A DNA stretch of 64,000 nucleotides, taken from assembly GCA_965248685.1 (NCBI GenBank), contig CBDFKC010000003.1:1674001-1738000 (forward strand), written 5' to 3'. The notes under the pieces were generated by a model, which was given only the letters and a program-made list of their open reading frames with translations, was not told where the DNA came from and made no database searches. The DNA is from VYFG01 sp965248685 (lineage in GTDB: Bacteria; Pseudomonadota; Gammaproteobacteria; Arenicellales; Poriferihabitantaceae). Within the stretch, counting starts at the first letter, position 1; each line of letters starts with the position of its first letter. The position numbers were made by a program, and so were the translations under genes. This document shows positions 26,176-34,882 of this stretch, piece after piece.

Positions 26176-26289
26176 CCCCAACACTATTGGTGTTTCGATA
26201 CCGCCTGATTTAATCTGAAATTTATTGTTGCAATACCACGTACCGAACGGAACAAAGCGTCGGGAACCATAAGATTAAATATGAGTCTG

Positions 26290-26311
26290 TATTACGACAT
26301 TGGTCGTAATA
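26290..26311. promoter_or_regulatory. Perfect palindromic operator candidate
   Basis: TATTACGAC and GTCGTAATA form exact 9-bp arms around an ATTG centre, 13 bases before the ATG of the thioredoxin-like gene. Symmetry, spacing and position fit the site of a dimeric repressor. The repressor is not identified; the palindrome differs from the TetR-type site at 29854. Confidence 0.65.
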
Positions 26312-26324
26312 TCATATTAGCTTA

Positions 26325-26924
26325 ATGAAACAGTCTGTTCAAAGCGAACGCGAATTTAATTTACGCCGCCGCACTCTTGTAGCTGCCGGCGCGGCAATAA
26401 CCAGTTTGATTTTACCGGGGACCACCATGGCGCAATCCCACAATTACGGAATTCTCGGTCAGAAAGCGCCGGAACTGACGCTGAATTATTGGATTGATCA
26501 AGATGGTAATCCCGGATCGTTTTCGGTGGATGGGTCGCGTGGTAAATGGATGCTGCTAAAGTGTTTTCAGGATTGGTGTCCAGGGTGCCATTCAAGTGGC
26601 TTTCCGGCTTTAAAGAAGTTCTCCGATGCCTTTTGGGATAATCCCAAGGTAGCGATCGCTGGAATCCAGACTGTGTTTGAAGGCTTTAGTAGCAATACCC
26701 TAGAGGACGTTCGTAGACTCCAGCTTAAATATGATCTCCCGATTACCATGGGACATGATCCAGGAGACCCGGATGGCGATCATCGTCCCCAGACAATGAA
26801 TAAATATCGTACCGGTGGCACACCCTGGATAATCGTAGCCGATCCCACTGGCACTGTTGTCTTTAACGACTTCCACGTTAATGTCGATAAATTGATTGAA
26901 TTTGTTCAAGTACAAACCAGCTAA
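26325..26924 (+). CDS. Exported thioredoxin-fold (TlpA/peroxiredoxin-like) protein with Tat-like signal
   Basis: The 199-residue protein begins with a signal peptide having an RRRTLVAAGAA motif and a TMAQS cleavage region; the consecutive Arg residues suggest Tat export, although the full consensus is not met. The mature part is a thioredoxin-like domain with a CPGC redox motif in FQDWCPGCHSSG (about residue 86) and a cis-Pro in GGTPWIIV. TlpA/ResA-type proteins exchange disulfides in the periplasm, while AhpC/TSA-like ones reduce peroxides. The WCPGCH form is nearer the first group. The gene is alone and has a perfect palindrome directly upstream, so it is probably separately regulated, perhaps by oxidative stress (inference). 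Confidence 0.8.
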   Translation: MKQSVQSEREFNLRRRTLVAAGAAITSLILPGTTMAQSHNYGILGQKAPELTLNYWIDQDGNPGSFSVDGSRGKWMLLKCFQDWCPGCHSSGFPALKKFSDAFWDNPKVAIAGIQTVFEGFSSNTLEDVRRLQLKYDLPITMGHDPGDPDGDHRPQTMNKYRTGGTPWIIVADPTGTVVFNDFHVNVDKLIEFVQVQTS

Positions 26925-27153
26925 ATTTTCGTTCGAACTGATTAAATACTAGATTCTCCCTGTCAGTAATGCCGGTATTTATCGCCTTGTAATACGTAAT
27001 TTTTCGTTTTGAGCGGCGAAAAAACCGGAAAATTGCTATATTTCCTTAGTTATAAGGCAAAAACTCCTGATAAATGAGAGTATGATCTTAGAAAACCGCG
27101 AGAGATGAGCACAAGCGGAAAGTTCCAGAAGTCGGTGTTTTCGGAGGTCGTAT

Positions 27154-28668
27154 ATGAAAGTATCCCTAAGAGTATTGCTGTCGTTCGCATTGATATTGTT
27201 GACGGCATTTCCTGTGGTGATGCTAGGTTTATGGGCGCAAAAAACCACGTTGGAACGGGAATACTCCAGGGTTCAGGATCGTCATTTATTGCTAGCGAAA
27301 AATATCACGCTGGCGCTAAATCGATATGCCGTTGATATCAAATCAGCGTTTCGATTGCTAAGCAGTATTGATGACAACCAGGAGATTCAACAAAACGTAA
27401 TTACTCTGGCCAAAGATCTCCACTTCGCTTCATTTCGACTCGAAAGGACTAACCAGGATGTCATTTCTTCTTATGTATTTCGTGAAGGAGATTCCAGCGA
27501 CGTTCCCCAGGATATTATTAGGGCTAGCTGGGAAAAAGGTGTAGGACCCGAGATAATAGTCCATCCGGTAACGCTAAATCGCAAGGGTGAGCCGAAAATA
27601 TATTTATCCAGGCAAGTTAACGGTGACCAGCTTGCTATCGCCAGTGTTTGTCTGGATTATTTTATTGAAATTCAATCGCAAATTAAATTCGGTGATAGCG
27701 GGCACTCGGCGATAGTCGATCAAGTGGGTAATCTAATAGCGCATCCCAGGGACGATTGGGTTGCCGAGAATAAAAATTTATCCCATCTCACCCCTATTAA
27801 ATCGATGGTGTCAGGTGATTCCGGGGTACAGGAGTTTTTCTCACCAGCGACCCAGGAGGACATGATTACCGGATATTCAGTGGTTCCTGGCGTTGGATGG
27901 GGTGTCATGATCCCCCAGGCATTAAGCGATTTAAAAGCAGATGCCAACGGTATTTTGCAACAACTCTGGTCGGTGCTGGTAATCGCTATCGGATTAACTG
28001 CACTGTTTGCGTGGTGGCTGGCGGGTTGGCTTATGTCTCCGTTGAAGAAGATAATGAATACCGCTCAACGTATGAATGAAGGGGAGTTAAGTGCGAGGGT
28101 TTTACCCTTTGTCAATGTTCCATCTGATGAGTTTATGGAATTGGGCGTGGCATTTGATCAAATGGCGCAGTCATTGCAAAACAACAATGCCAGATTGCAA
28201 ATTAGACTCGAGACCCAAAAACTGGAAGAGCAACAAAATATTGATCAAAATCAGGATCGAAAGAAAATCCTGGTGGTCGACGACACAGCTGTTAAGGTAT
28301 TAAAAATTACTGGCTGGTTATCCAAAGCGGGCTATGTGACGTTCAGCGCATTGACCAACGAAGAGAGCCTGAAAATTGCCTCCGTGTTGCAGCCGGACTT
28401 GGCAATTGTCGGAGTGATATCGTCGACGGATGGCGGATTTCAGAACAAGCAAAAGTTGATTAATTTGCTGGATGGTGTAGGTATTCCGTCCATTGCAGTT
28501 GTTCCAGAATACATGCAGGAAAGCAAAATTGAAGAAGCGAATTTGGGAGCCGTTGCTACCGCACGCCAGCCATTAACCGAAAAGAAGTTATTGGAACTGA
28601 TAAACGGGATATATCAGGCCGGCAGTTGGGAACTGCTGGATGTAAAGTTCGTCCAGCAGACTAAGTAA
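27154..28668 (+). CDS. Membrane sensor with Cache, HAMP and degenerate receiver domain
   Basis: This 504-residue protein has an N-terminal transmembrane helix (about 7-29) and a periplasmic double-Cache-like sensor (about 35-265, ending VVPGVGWGVMI). A second transmembrane helix (about 272-295), HAMP (about 290-345) and a short coiled linker follow. The C-terminal receiver-like domain (about 369-490) keeps the acidic pair in KILVVDDTAV, but the phospho-acceptor position reads Gly in DLAIVGVI and the conserved Lys is Gln in ARQPLTEKK. No histidine kinase, GGDEF, EAL or chemotaxis-signalling domain is present. It may relay a ligand signal by protein contact through a pseudo-receiver. GGAGG stands just ahead of the ATG. 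Its partner is unknown. Confidence 0.82.
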   Translation: MKVSLRVLLSFALILLTAFPVVMLGLWAQKTTLEREYSRVQDRHLLLAKNITLALNRYAVDIKSAFRLLSSIDDNQEIQQNVITLAKDLHFASFRLERTNQDVISSYVFREGDSSDVPQDIIRASWEKGVGPEIIVHPVTLNRKGEPKIYLSRQVNGDQLAIASVCLDYFIEIQSQIKFGDSGHSAIVDQVGNLIAHPRDDWVAENKNLSHLTPIKSMVSGDSGVQEFFSPATQEDMITGYSVVPGVGWGVMIPQALSDLKADANGILQQLWSVLVIAIGLTALFAWWLAGWLMSPLKKIMNTAQRMNEGELSARVLPFVNVPSDEFMELGVAFDQMAQSLQNNNARLQIRLETQKLEEQQNIDQNQDRKKILVVDDTAVKVLKITGWLSKAGYVTFSALTNEESLKIASVLQPDLAIVGVISSTDGGFQNKQKLINLLDGVGIPSIAVVPEYMQESKIEEANLGAVATARQPLTEKKLLELINGIYQAGSWELLDVKFVQQTK

Positions 28669-29338
28669 GGCTGCTCCAGCCCCCATGGGCAATGGCAAAA
28701 CTCAGACCGGTGATCGCGGATTGTTTCCACAGGACAAGATTGATTGAGCGAACCAAAAATCTCCAAATCACGCCAAGTAGTATTACCCAAAATGTCACTT
28801 TGACCAGCAACTCGGCGTAATTTTCAGCATTCGGTTGCAGCAATGTTGCGATAAGTGAGGCTATATCGAACTCTGGTTTTAATACCCATTGCCAGGGTAG
28901 ATCGGGGATCACTACTTGAAAATAGAAATAGTAAATTTGCGGTGTGAGTTGGTATAACAGGGTAAAACCAATCACGGTTACGACTAAATCCACAATCAAT
29001 CCTGCACGAATGGGCCATTTTAGATAATCACATAGTTGATAAATCTTGGATGAGGTTATCGAGGCAAGCCAACAAGCGCCTGCAATTATCAGTCCCGACC
29101 AGCCAGCTAACCCGATTTGCCGAAATCCAGACAGGCTGTGAAAGGAATCGTTACTGAAATCTTCAAGTGCTCCGACAATCAGGTCCGAGTGCCACATCAG
29201 TCCAAGGAAGAAACATCCGCCCCAAATGAGTATCTGGTGCGGCATCTTCGTCCCGGGCCTGGCGCCGGAACCTCGGAGCAAAATGATTAGTCCAGAGCTA
29301 TAAATTCCAACCGTTATTGAGATTGTCCAATTAATCAC
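28661..29338 (-). CDS. Multi-pass membrane protein of unknown function
   Basis: The 225 residues contain about six hydrophobic segments (for example near residues 5-22, 35-55, 75-95, 108-130 and 180-200). No recognised enzyme or transporter motif was found. It converges on the sensor gene with an eight-base overlap of the 3' ends and lies 47 bases from the DM13 gene, which is in the same orientation upstream, so the two may be cotranscribed. The ATG has no obvious strong ribosome-binding site. Confidence 0.65.
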   Translation of the reverse strand: MINWTISITVGIYSSGLIILLRGSGARPGTKMPHQILIWGGCFFLGLMWHSDLIVGALEDFSNDSFHSLSGFRQIGLAGWSGLIIAGACWLASITSSKIYQLCDYLKWPIRAGLIVDLVVTVIGFTLLYQLTPQIYYFYFQVVIPDLPWQWVLKPEFDIASLIATLLQPNAENYAELLVKVTFWVILLGVIWRFLVRSINLVLWKQSAITGLSFAIAHGGWSSLT

Positions 29339-29385
29339 ACTTCAGCGAAGCCCTTGGGGCCGCTAACGGTAATTGAGAATGGTCC

Positions 29386-29787
29386 CTAGTTTAGATCGGC
29401 GACACCCAATGGAACACTGTACTTTTCACACCAGATATATATTTGATTGTAATTGGTGACATCGAGAGATGCCGGAATCGGATAACTCTGTTCGCCACTA
29501 TCAGACTTCAGATGAGCGAGCTGTGAATTAATATCATATTTACTGCTTTTACCAAACCCTACCTTTGGATCCGGGGCCCCGTCAAAGAAAAAATTTGCAC
29601 CGAGAACCACGCTCATGCCGTTCTCGGTTTTGATCACCCGGACGCTTCCGGAGGTTTTGTGGCCACTTGCACCGGTAAAAGTACCAGACGTTACAACTTC
29701 TTCGGCACTGGTCCAGCCAGCAAAAAATAACATCGGAATCGTGGCCAGAACCGCCAACAAAAATCTCTTACTAATCAACACATTCAT
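29386..29787 (-). CDS. Secreted DM13-domain protein
   Basis: The 133-residue product has a signal peptide (cleavage near TSAEE) and a mature region with the DM13 pattern: VTSGTFTGASGHKTSGSV, a central GANFFFDGAPDPKVGFG, and a closing YNQIYIWCEKYSVPLGVADL with the conserved single Cys. DM13 domains are proposed to take part in redox or electron transfer through this Cys; the function in bacteria is not established. Start ATG at 29787 is preferred to an upstream one because GGAG lies seven bases before it. It is divergent from the TetR gene, and the palindrome between them probably controls both. Confidence 0.82.
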   Translation of the reverse strand: MNVLISKRFLLAVLATIPMLFFAGWTSAEEVVTSGTFTGASGHKTSGSVRVIKTENGMSVVLGANFFFDGAPDPKVGFGKSSKYDINSQLAHLKSDSGEQSYPIPASLDVTNYNQIYIWCEKYSVPLGVADLN

Positions 29788-29853
29788 AATAAATCTCCAA
29801 TACATAAATAACCCTGCGCCATTGTATGACGCCGCTTACCAAACTAGCACACT

Positions 29854-29879
29854 AATTGTTGACTGATTAGTCAACAATT
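29854..29879. promoter_or_regulatory. Palindromic TetR-type operator
   Basis: AATTGTTGACT and AGTCAACAATT are exact 11-bp arms around a GATT centre. It lies between the DM13 gene and the TetR gene, as expected for an autoregulated TetR-family repressor with a divergent target. The right arm falls inside the spacer of the promoter called at 29859. Confidence 0.8.
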
Positions 29880-29887
29880 GCTCTAAT
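29859..29887 (+). promoter_or_regulatory. Sigma70-type promoter of the TetR-led operon
   Basis: TTGACT and TCTAAT are separated by 17 bases. Each matches five of six consensus positions. The palindrome covers the -35 and nearly all of the spacer, so repressor binding should shut off this promoter. The ATG of the TetR gene is 76 bases downstream. Confidence 0.65.
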
Positions 29888-29963
29888 TAGTTCAGATAGT
29901 ATAAATATATTTCCACTTGAACTTATACAGAAACCACTAGCACGAGGCAGACCATACTGAATA

Positions 29964-30548
29964 ATGGCAAGGCCACAAAATTTTGACCGTTTCCGGGTGC
30001 TTGACCAGGCGGTCAAGCAATTCTGGGAGTCAGGTTATGCCGGAACGTCAATGGAGGAACTTGATCGGGTTACCGGGCTAAATCGAGGGAGTATTTACAA
30101 TGCATTCGGGGATAAGAAGGGACTTTATCTGGAGGCGCTTAATCACTATGGGCAGTTGCAATTCGGATCCGTAGAAGTACTGATAACCGGAACTAGTTCT
30201 CCCCGGGAAGCAGTGGCTAAAGTATTTGAGGTTGCTCTCGAACAAGTGGAGACCGGCAAAATTCAACGAGGATGTCTGATTTGTAATGCGGCTGTGGAGA
30301 AAGCACCCACCGATTCGGACGTAAAGCGAATTGTTCGAAAATACCTAAACGTCATGACGCGGGCATTCATAAGCTCGTTGCGGAAATATAACGGGAATGG
30401 AGATCCTCAAACCGAAGTCAGGATTGAGCAGTTAGCGGCACATTTGACCGCAAGCTATATGGGATTCAATGTTGTCGCCAAAGCAGGCCTGCCCCTCACT
30501 ACCCTGGAAGATATTACCGACTCCGTGATAGCTATGGTTAGCGAATAG
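29964..30548 (+). CDS. TetR/AcrR family transcriptional regulator
   Basis: This 194-residue protein has an N-terminal helix-turn-helix (about residues 8-55, with AGTSMEELDRVTGLNRGSIYNAFGDKK split over the recognition helix) and an all-helical ligand-binding C-terminal part containing RGCLICNAAVE, a motif found in the AcuR/NemR-like branch. Such regulators release DNA when bound by a small, often electrophilic ligand. It precedes the second Rieske-GS-ABC set in the same direction and carries a palindromic operator at its own promoter. It is the likely local repressor of the whole 30-38 kb operon and of DM13. The ligand is unknown. Confidence 0.88.
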   Translation: MARPQNFDRFRVLDQAVKQFWESGYAGTSMEELDRVTGLNRGSIYNAFGDKKGLYLEALNHYGQLQFGSVEVLITGTSSPREAVAKVFEVALEQVETGKIQRGCLICNAAVEKAPTDSDVKRIVRKYLNVMTRAFISSLRKYNGNGDPQTEVRIEQLAAHLTASYMGFNVVAKAGLPLTTLEDITDSVIAMVSE

Positions 30549-30665
30549 ATATTCGTTTATGACAGACATAGGAGTTTTCAGTATGATCTTGGCTTTTTAC
30601 AATCAATCATTGCTGAAAAGTATTGCCCGATGGGGAATCCATTGGCCCCAACCATTTGTCTCTCT

Positions 30666-32018
30666 ATGTTAAACCAACAACAAAATGAATACCTGACCCG
30701 GGTTAACAAAGGACAGCCCGCCGGTGAACTGTTACGACGGTATTGGATGCCTGCAGCATTAAGTGAAGAACTAGCGGGAGAGCGGCCCGTGGTGGCGGTA
30801 CGTCTGCTGGGTGAGAACCTGGTTTTATTTAGAAATCAGCAGGGTGAGCTCGGCCTGATTCAGCGCCACTGTCCCCATCGTGGCGCCGACTTATTATACG
30901 GTCGATTGGAAAATGGAGGACTACGCTGTGTATTTCACGGCTGGCTATTTGATCCGAGTGGGCAATGCCTCGAGCAGCCCGGGGAGCCGGAATCCAGTCA
31001 GATGTATAAACAAATCTGCGCCATCAGTTATCCGGTGGTGGAGAAAAATGGAATTATTTTTGCTTATCTCGGCCCCGGCAAGGCGCCAGCCCAGCCTGAT
31101 CTGGACTGTTTTCGAGCACCCGATACCCATGTGTTTGCGTTTAAGGGGCTGTGGCAGTGTAACTGGCTACAGGCTCTCGAGGTTGGTATTGATCCGGCCC
31201 ATGCTTCTTTTTTGCACCGGTTTCTGGAGGACGAGGACCCTTCAGAAGGATATGGTAAACAATTCAGAGATGCTTCGGTTAACACCGAGATTCCTATGAC
31301 TCGAATTCTACGAGAGTATTCACGGCCAACCATCGAAGTCGAACCCACGGACTTTGGTTTCAGATTGATTACTGTTCGGGAGCTTGATCACTTAACTGTT
31401 CATGTTCGGGTAACCAATCAGGTATTTCCTTGCGCGATAACTATTCCCATGTCGGGCCAGATAAATATTACCCAGTGGCATGTTCCAGTTGATGACACCC
31501 ATTGCTATTGGTATGCGATGTTCACCAGTTATGGCGACCCAATTGATAAGGCCACCATGCGTGAGCAAAGGATAGAAGAGCACTCGCTGCCGTTATACCA
31601 ACCATTAACCAACAGTGATAACCATTATCACTATGACCCTGAAGAACAGCGAAATCTAACCTATACCGGCATGGGTATGGATATCAACGTCCATGACCAA
31701 TGGGCCTGTGAGTCAATGGGCGCGATCCAGGATCGAACCGACGAGCATTTGGCTCAGTCCGACAAGGCCATCGTGATGTTTCGGCGGCTACTCAAACAAA
31801 TGATCGAGCGAGTTGAGCGGGGCGAGACCACTCAGCTCCCCTTGCAATGCGGACCAGACGATCTCGAGAAGGTCGAAGGACCAATGGCAATCGATACGGT
31901 TATTTCACAGAATGGGAATTCCACTCATTGCTGGCAGGATGAATGGGTCAGGCTCGATCAAGACCGGCGTCAGAAGGCATCCTGGGCGGCTGAACTTACC
32001 AAGATTGGAAAATCGTGA
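30666..32018 (+). CDS. Rieske oxygenase alpha subunit, LigXa/phthalate-dioxygenase-like (copy 2)
   Basis: The 450-residue protein has Rieske ligands Cys69-x-His71 and Cys88-x2-His91 and iron ligands in GIDPAHASFLH (Asp176, His179, His184). It keeps the ELLRRYWMPA N-terminal motif shared with the copy at 14115. The ATG at 30666 is preferred over 30630 because family proteins start with an MLNQQQNEYLTRV-like stretch; neither has a good ribosome-binding site. Relatives hydroxylate or dealkylate aromatic acids with a separate reductase, absent here. The stop overlaps the GTG start of the second GS-like gene by four bases (GTGA), the tightest sign that oxygenase and ligase act together. Confidence 0.87.
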   Translation: MLNQQQNEYLTRVNKGQPAGELLRRYWMPAALSEELAGERPVVAVRLLGENLVLFRNQQGELGLIQRHCPHRGADLLYGRLENGGLRCVFHGWLFDPSGQCLEQPGEPESSQMYKQICAISYPVVEKNGIIFAYLGPGKAPAQPDLDCFRAPDTHVFAFKGLWQCNWLQALEVGIDPAHASFLHRFLEDEDPSEGYGKQFRDASVNTEIPMTRILREYSRPTIEVEPTDFGFRLITVRELDHLTVHVRVTNQVFPCAITIPMSGQINITQWHVPVDDTHCYWYAMFTSYGDPIDKATMREQRIEEHSLPLYQPLTNSDNHYHYDPEEQRNLTYTGMGMDINVHDQWACESMGAIQDRTDEHLAQSDKAIVMFRRLLKQMIERVERGETTQLPLQCGPDDLEKVEGPMAIDTVISQNGNSTHCWQDEWVRLDQDRRQKASWAAELTKIGKS

Positions 32019-33463
32019 GTAAGTCCAAGGCCAGTGGATTCGCGTCTCGATTTGGCCTGCATAGTGACCGCGCGATGGACGCTATTGAATCGATACTGGA
32101 GCGAGCAACCGCACTAAAACTCGAGACTATTCGGATTTCCTTTGTCGACCAGCATGGGATGTTACGCGGCAAGGTTATCGTCGCCACTGATTTGGCGAAT
32201 GCACTTGAAAATGGTGTCATGATAACCAGCACCTTGCTGCTGAAAGACACCTCCCACACCACAGTTTTCCCAGTGTGGACCGACGACGCGGGATTTGGCA
32301 AAGGACAAATGACGGGTGCTTCAGATCTTGTTATGTTGCCTGATCCGAATACCTTCAAGGTTCTGCCCTGGTCGGAAAAGTCAGGCTGGATGCTAAGTAA
32401 TTTATATTTTACGGACGGTAACGCCCATGGATTGTCTACCAGAAATATATTGCGCCGGGCGATTGCTGGTTTGCACCAACGCAACTTGGATTTCATTTGT
32501 GGACTGGAAGTCGAGTTTTACGTGTATCGCCTGGATAACCCTAACCTTGCCCATGAAGATGCCGGCAAACCGGAAGCACCCCCTGAAACCAGTTTGTTGT
32601 CCCATGGTTATCAATACCTGACAGAGCAAAACTACGATCAGATTGAGCCTGTGATGAACCTGGTTCGATACAATGCGGAGAGGCTTGAGTTACCAATTCG
32701 TTCTATGGAAGCCGAGTATGGGCCGAGTCAGTTCGAAATAACATTTCATCCTGGTGGTGCCCTCGAGTCTGCGGATAACATGGTGTTGTTTCGCAGCATG
32801 GTTAAACAGGTCTGCAAGCGGGCGGGATATCACGCCACATTTATGTGTCGGCCTAACCTGCCAAATGCCATGGGCAACGGCTGGCATTTGCATCAATCTG
32901 TGGTCGATCTGGAATCCCGGAAAAATGTATTTGCCACTTCTGGGGAAAACCAGTTGTCTCCTGTTTGCGCTCAGTGGATTGCGGGGCTGCTGGCTCACGC
33001 GGGTCCTGGCTGCTTGCTTACCACTCCCACAATTAATGGTTATAAACGTTATCAACCTTTTGCCCTGGCACCGGATCGTATCCAATGGGGCAGAGATAAT
33101 AGGGGAGCCATGGTACGGGCGTTGTGCGGGCCAGGGCAGGCGTCGAGGATCGAAAACCGGGTAGGGGAATCGGCGGCGAATCCTAACCTGTATATCGCCT
33201 CCCAGATATTAAGTGGCATGGATGGCATTGAAAAGAATATGGTTCTTCCTGACGCGGTCGAAGCACCCTACCAGGAAGACGCAAAAAAACTTCCAGACAG
33301 CCTGATCGAAGCCCTTAGGTTGTTCGAGAAAAGTGAATTCTATCGGGACGCCCTGGGCGAGGAATTTGTTGATTACTATTGCCAGATTAAGCGTCACGAA
33401 TGGAACCGGTTTATCCGAACCGTATCCGACTGGGAGCATCGAGAATATTTTTCGCTGTTTTAA
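32015..33463 (+). CDS. Glutamine-synthetase-like gamma-glutamyl ligase (copy 2)
   Basis: This 482-residue GS-fold protein has VDQHGMLRGKV (about 43-53), metal-binding GLEVEF (about 164-169), EYGPSQFEITF, the His of NGWHLHQSV, TINGYKRYQPFALAPD for glutamate and phosphate contacts, and IENRVGESAANPNLY near the end. The start is GTG, overlapping the oxygenase stop. It belongs with divergent GS-like ligases that attach glutamate to amines or make amides in catabolic operons, not with nitrogen-assimilating GlnA. The next genes encode an amino-acid-type importer, which could supply the amine. It is paralogous to the protein at 17035 but clearly diverged, so the two sets may serve different substrates. 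Confidence 0.85.
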   Translation: MSKSKASGFASRFGLHSDRAMDAIESILERATALKLETIRISFVDQHGMLRGKVIVATDLANALENGVMITSTLLLKDTSHTTVFPVWTDDAGFGKGQMTGASDLVMLPDPNTFKVLPWSEKSGWMLSNLYFTDGNAHGLSTRNILRRAIAGLHQRNLDFICGLEVEFYVYRLDNPNLAHEDAGKPEAPPETSLLSHGYQYLTEQNYDQIEPVMNLVRYNAERLELPIRSMEAEYGPSQFEITFHPGGALESADNMVLFRSMVKQVCKRAGYHATFMCRPNLPNAMGNGWHLHQSVVDLESRKNVFATSGENQLSPVCAQWIAGLLAHAGPGCLLTTPTINGYKRYQPFALAPDRIQWGRDNRGAMVRALCGPGQASRIENRVGESAANPNLYIASQILSGMDGIEKNMVLPDAVEAPYQEDAKKLPDSLIEALRLFEKSEFYRDALGEEFVDYYCQIKRHEWNRFIRTVSDWEHREYFSLF

Positions 33464-33611
33464 AGTAGGACAATTGAGAATAAGATGTAAACCACTGGAA
33501 AAGGCGCTAATATAAGGGTATCTGTCCCGGCAACGGCTTTTCCTTGCGTCGGAGATTCAACTAATCAGCACCCAACCCACTAAAAACACCAGCATTACGA
33601 GGAAAATTTAC

Positions 33612-34805
33612 GTGAAAAAAATATCTAGAATAATAGCCAGCTCCATTCTGGCCGCATCGCTATCGGGCGTGGGAATTGCCCAGGCTGATAGCGTCAAAAT
33701 TGGTTTTGTCACTACCCTGACCACCCCCGCAGGCGTCATAGGTGCGGATATTCAGGATGCGGTAAATCTGGCGCTTGAACATATTGATAACAAAATGGGT
33801 AGTCTGGATGTCGACCTCATTATGGAGGACGATGGTTTCAAACCGGATATCGGAAAGCAGAAAACCGACAAACTGGTTAAACAAGACGATGTTGATTTCG
33901 TTGCCGGATATATTTGGTCCCATGTGTTGTTGGCATCCATGAAGTCGGTTTTGGATGCGGGCAAATTTTTGATTAGTGCCAATGCAGGGCCTTCAAAGAT
34001 TGCCGGCCCATTGTGCCACCAGAACTTCTTCTCAACCTCCTGGCAGAATGACCAGACTCCGATGGCTATGGGCCAACATCTTTCCCAGCAGGGAGTAAAA
34101 TCACTGTATGTAATGGCGCCAAACTATGCCGCTGGTAAGGATATGGTGGCAGGGGTGGAAAAAACTTTTACTGGTGAAGTGATCGGTAAAGACTTTACCA
34201 AATGGGGGGCTGATGCCCAGCTTGATTTTTCTGCAGAACTGGCCAAGGCCAAGTCCTCTGGCGCGGAAGGAATTTTCGTGTTTTATCCCGGAAAAGCAGG
34301 CGGCGCTTTTATCAAGCAATATCAACAGGCCGGTCTGCAAGGCGTGATGCCGTTGTATACGGTTTTCACGGTTGATTCCATCGCCTTGCCAAAATTGCAG
34401 GGAGCCGGTCTCGAAGGGGTGCTGGGTTCAAAAATGACCCAGTTTTGGGCGCCTGATCTGGACACGCCGGCGAATAACAAATTCGTATCTGCATTCCTTG
34501 CAAAACATGACCGTTATCCGTCATTTTATGCTGCACAGGCTTATGATTCGATTTTCCTGATAAAGAGTGCGGTAGAAGCAGTTGATGGCAACCTCGACGA
34601 TACCGATGGTATGCGCGCTGCCATGGAAGCGGCGAACTATGATTCTGTTCGTGGAAAATACACCTACGGCAACAACCATATGCCAATTCAGAATTTTTAT
34701 CTGCGTGAGGTGGTTGAAGACAGCGATGGCCGTTGGACCACCAAGATTGTTAGCACGGTTTTTGAAAACCATCAGGATTCCTATGCAGCTGATTGCAAAC
34801 TATAG
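33612..34805 (+). CDS. Branched-chain-amino-acid-type ABC transporter substrate-binding protein
   Basis: The 397-residue periplasmic protein has a signal peptide (MKKISR basic start, hydrophobic core, AQADS cleavage) and the type I periplasmic-binding fold of LivJ/LivK proteins (VKIGFVTTLTTPAGVIGADI at the mature start; FYAAQAYDSIFLIK and YGNNHMPIQNFYLREV near the end). The start codon is GTG, with GAGGA nine bases before it. Such proteins often bind aromatic acids, amides or short amines rather than leucine. The neighbouring oxygenase and ligase suggest that its ligand is their substrate (inference). A GC-rich hairpin follows, which would give more of this protein than of the permeases. Confidence 0.87.
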   Translation: MKKISRIIASSILAASLSGVGIAQADSVKIGFVTTLTTPAGVIGADIQDAVNLALEHIDNKMGSLDVDLIMEDDGFKPDIGKQKTDKLVKQDDVDFVAGYIWSHVLLASMKSVLDAGKFLISANAGPSKIAGPLCHQNFFSTSWQNDQTPMAMGQHLSQQGVKSLYVMAPNYAAGKDMVAGVEKTFTGEVIGKDFTKWGADAQLDFSAELAKAKSSGAEGIFVFYPGKAGGAFIKQYQQAGLQGVMPLYTVFTVDSIALPKLQGAGLEGVLGSKMTQFWAPDLDTPANNKFVSAFLAKHDRYPSFYAAQAYDSIFLIKSAVEAVDGNLDDTDGMRAAMEAANYDSVRGKYTYGNNHMPIQNFYLREVVEDSDGRWTTKIVSTVFENHQDSYAADCKL

Positions 34806-34833
34806 CGCTTAACTAACATTTAGTCTCTATCAG

Positions 34834-34870
34834 GCGCGCCCTCACCGGAATCGGGTGAGGGCGCGCTTTT
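34834..34870 (+). terminator. GC-rich stem-loop with T-tract inside the ABC operon
   Basis: GCGCGCCCTCACC pairs perfectly with GGTGAGGGCGCGC around a 7-base loop and is followed by TTTT. It lies 28 bases after the binding-protein stop and 13 bases before the permease ATG. It probably acts as a partial terminator or 3' stabilising hairpin, raising binding-protein level relative to permease. Confidence 0.8.
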
Positions 34871-34882
34871 CACATTGACCCT

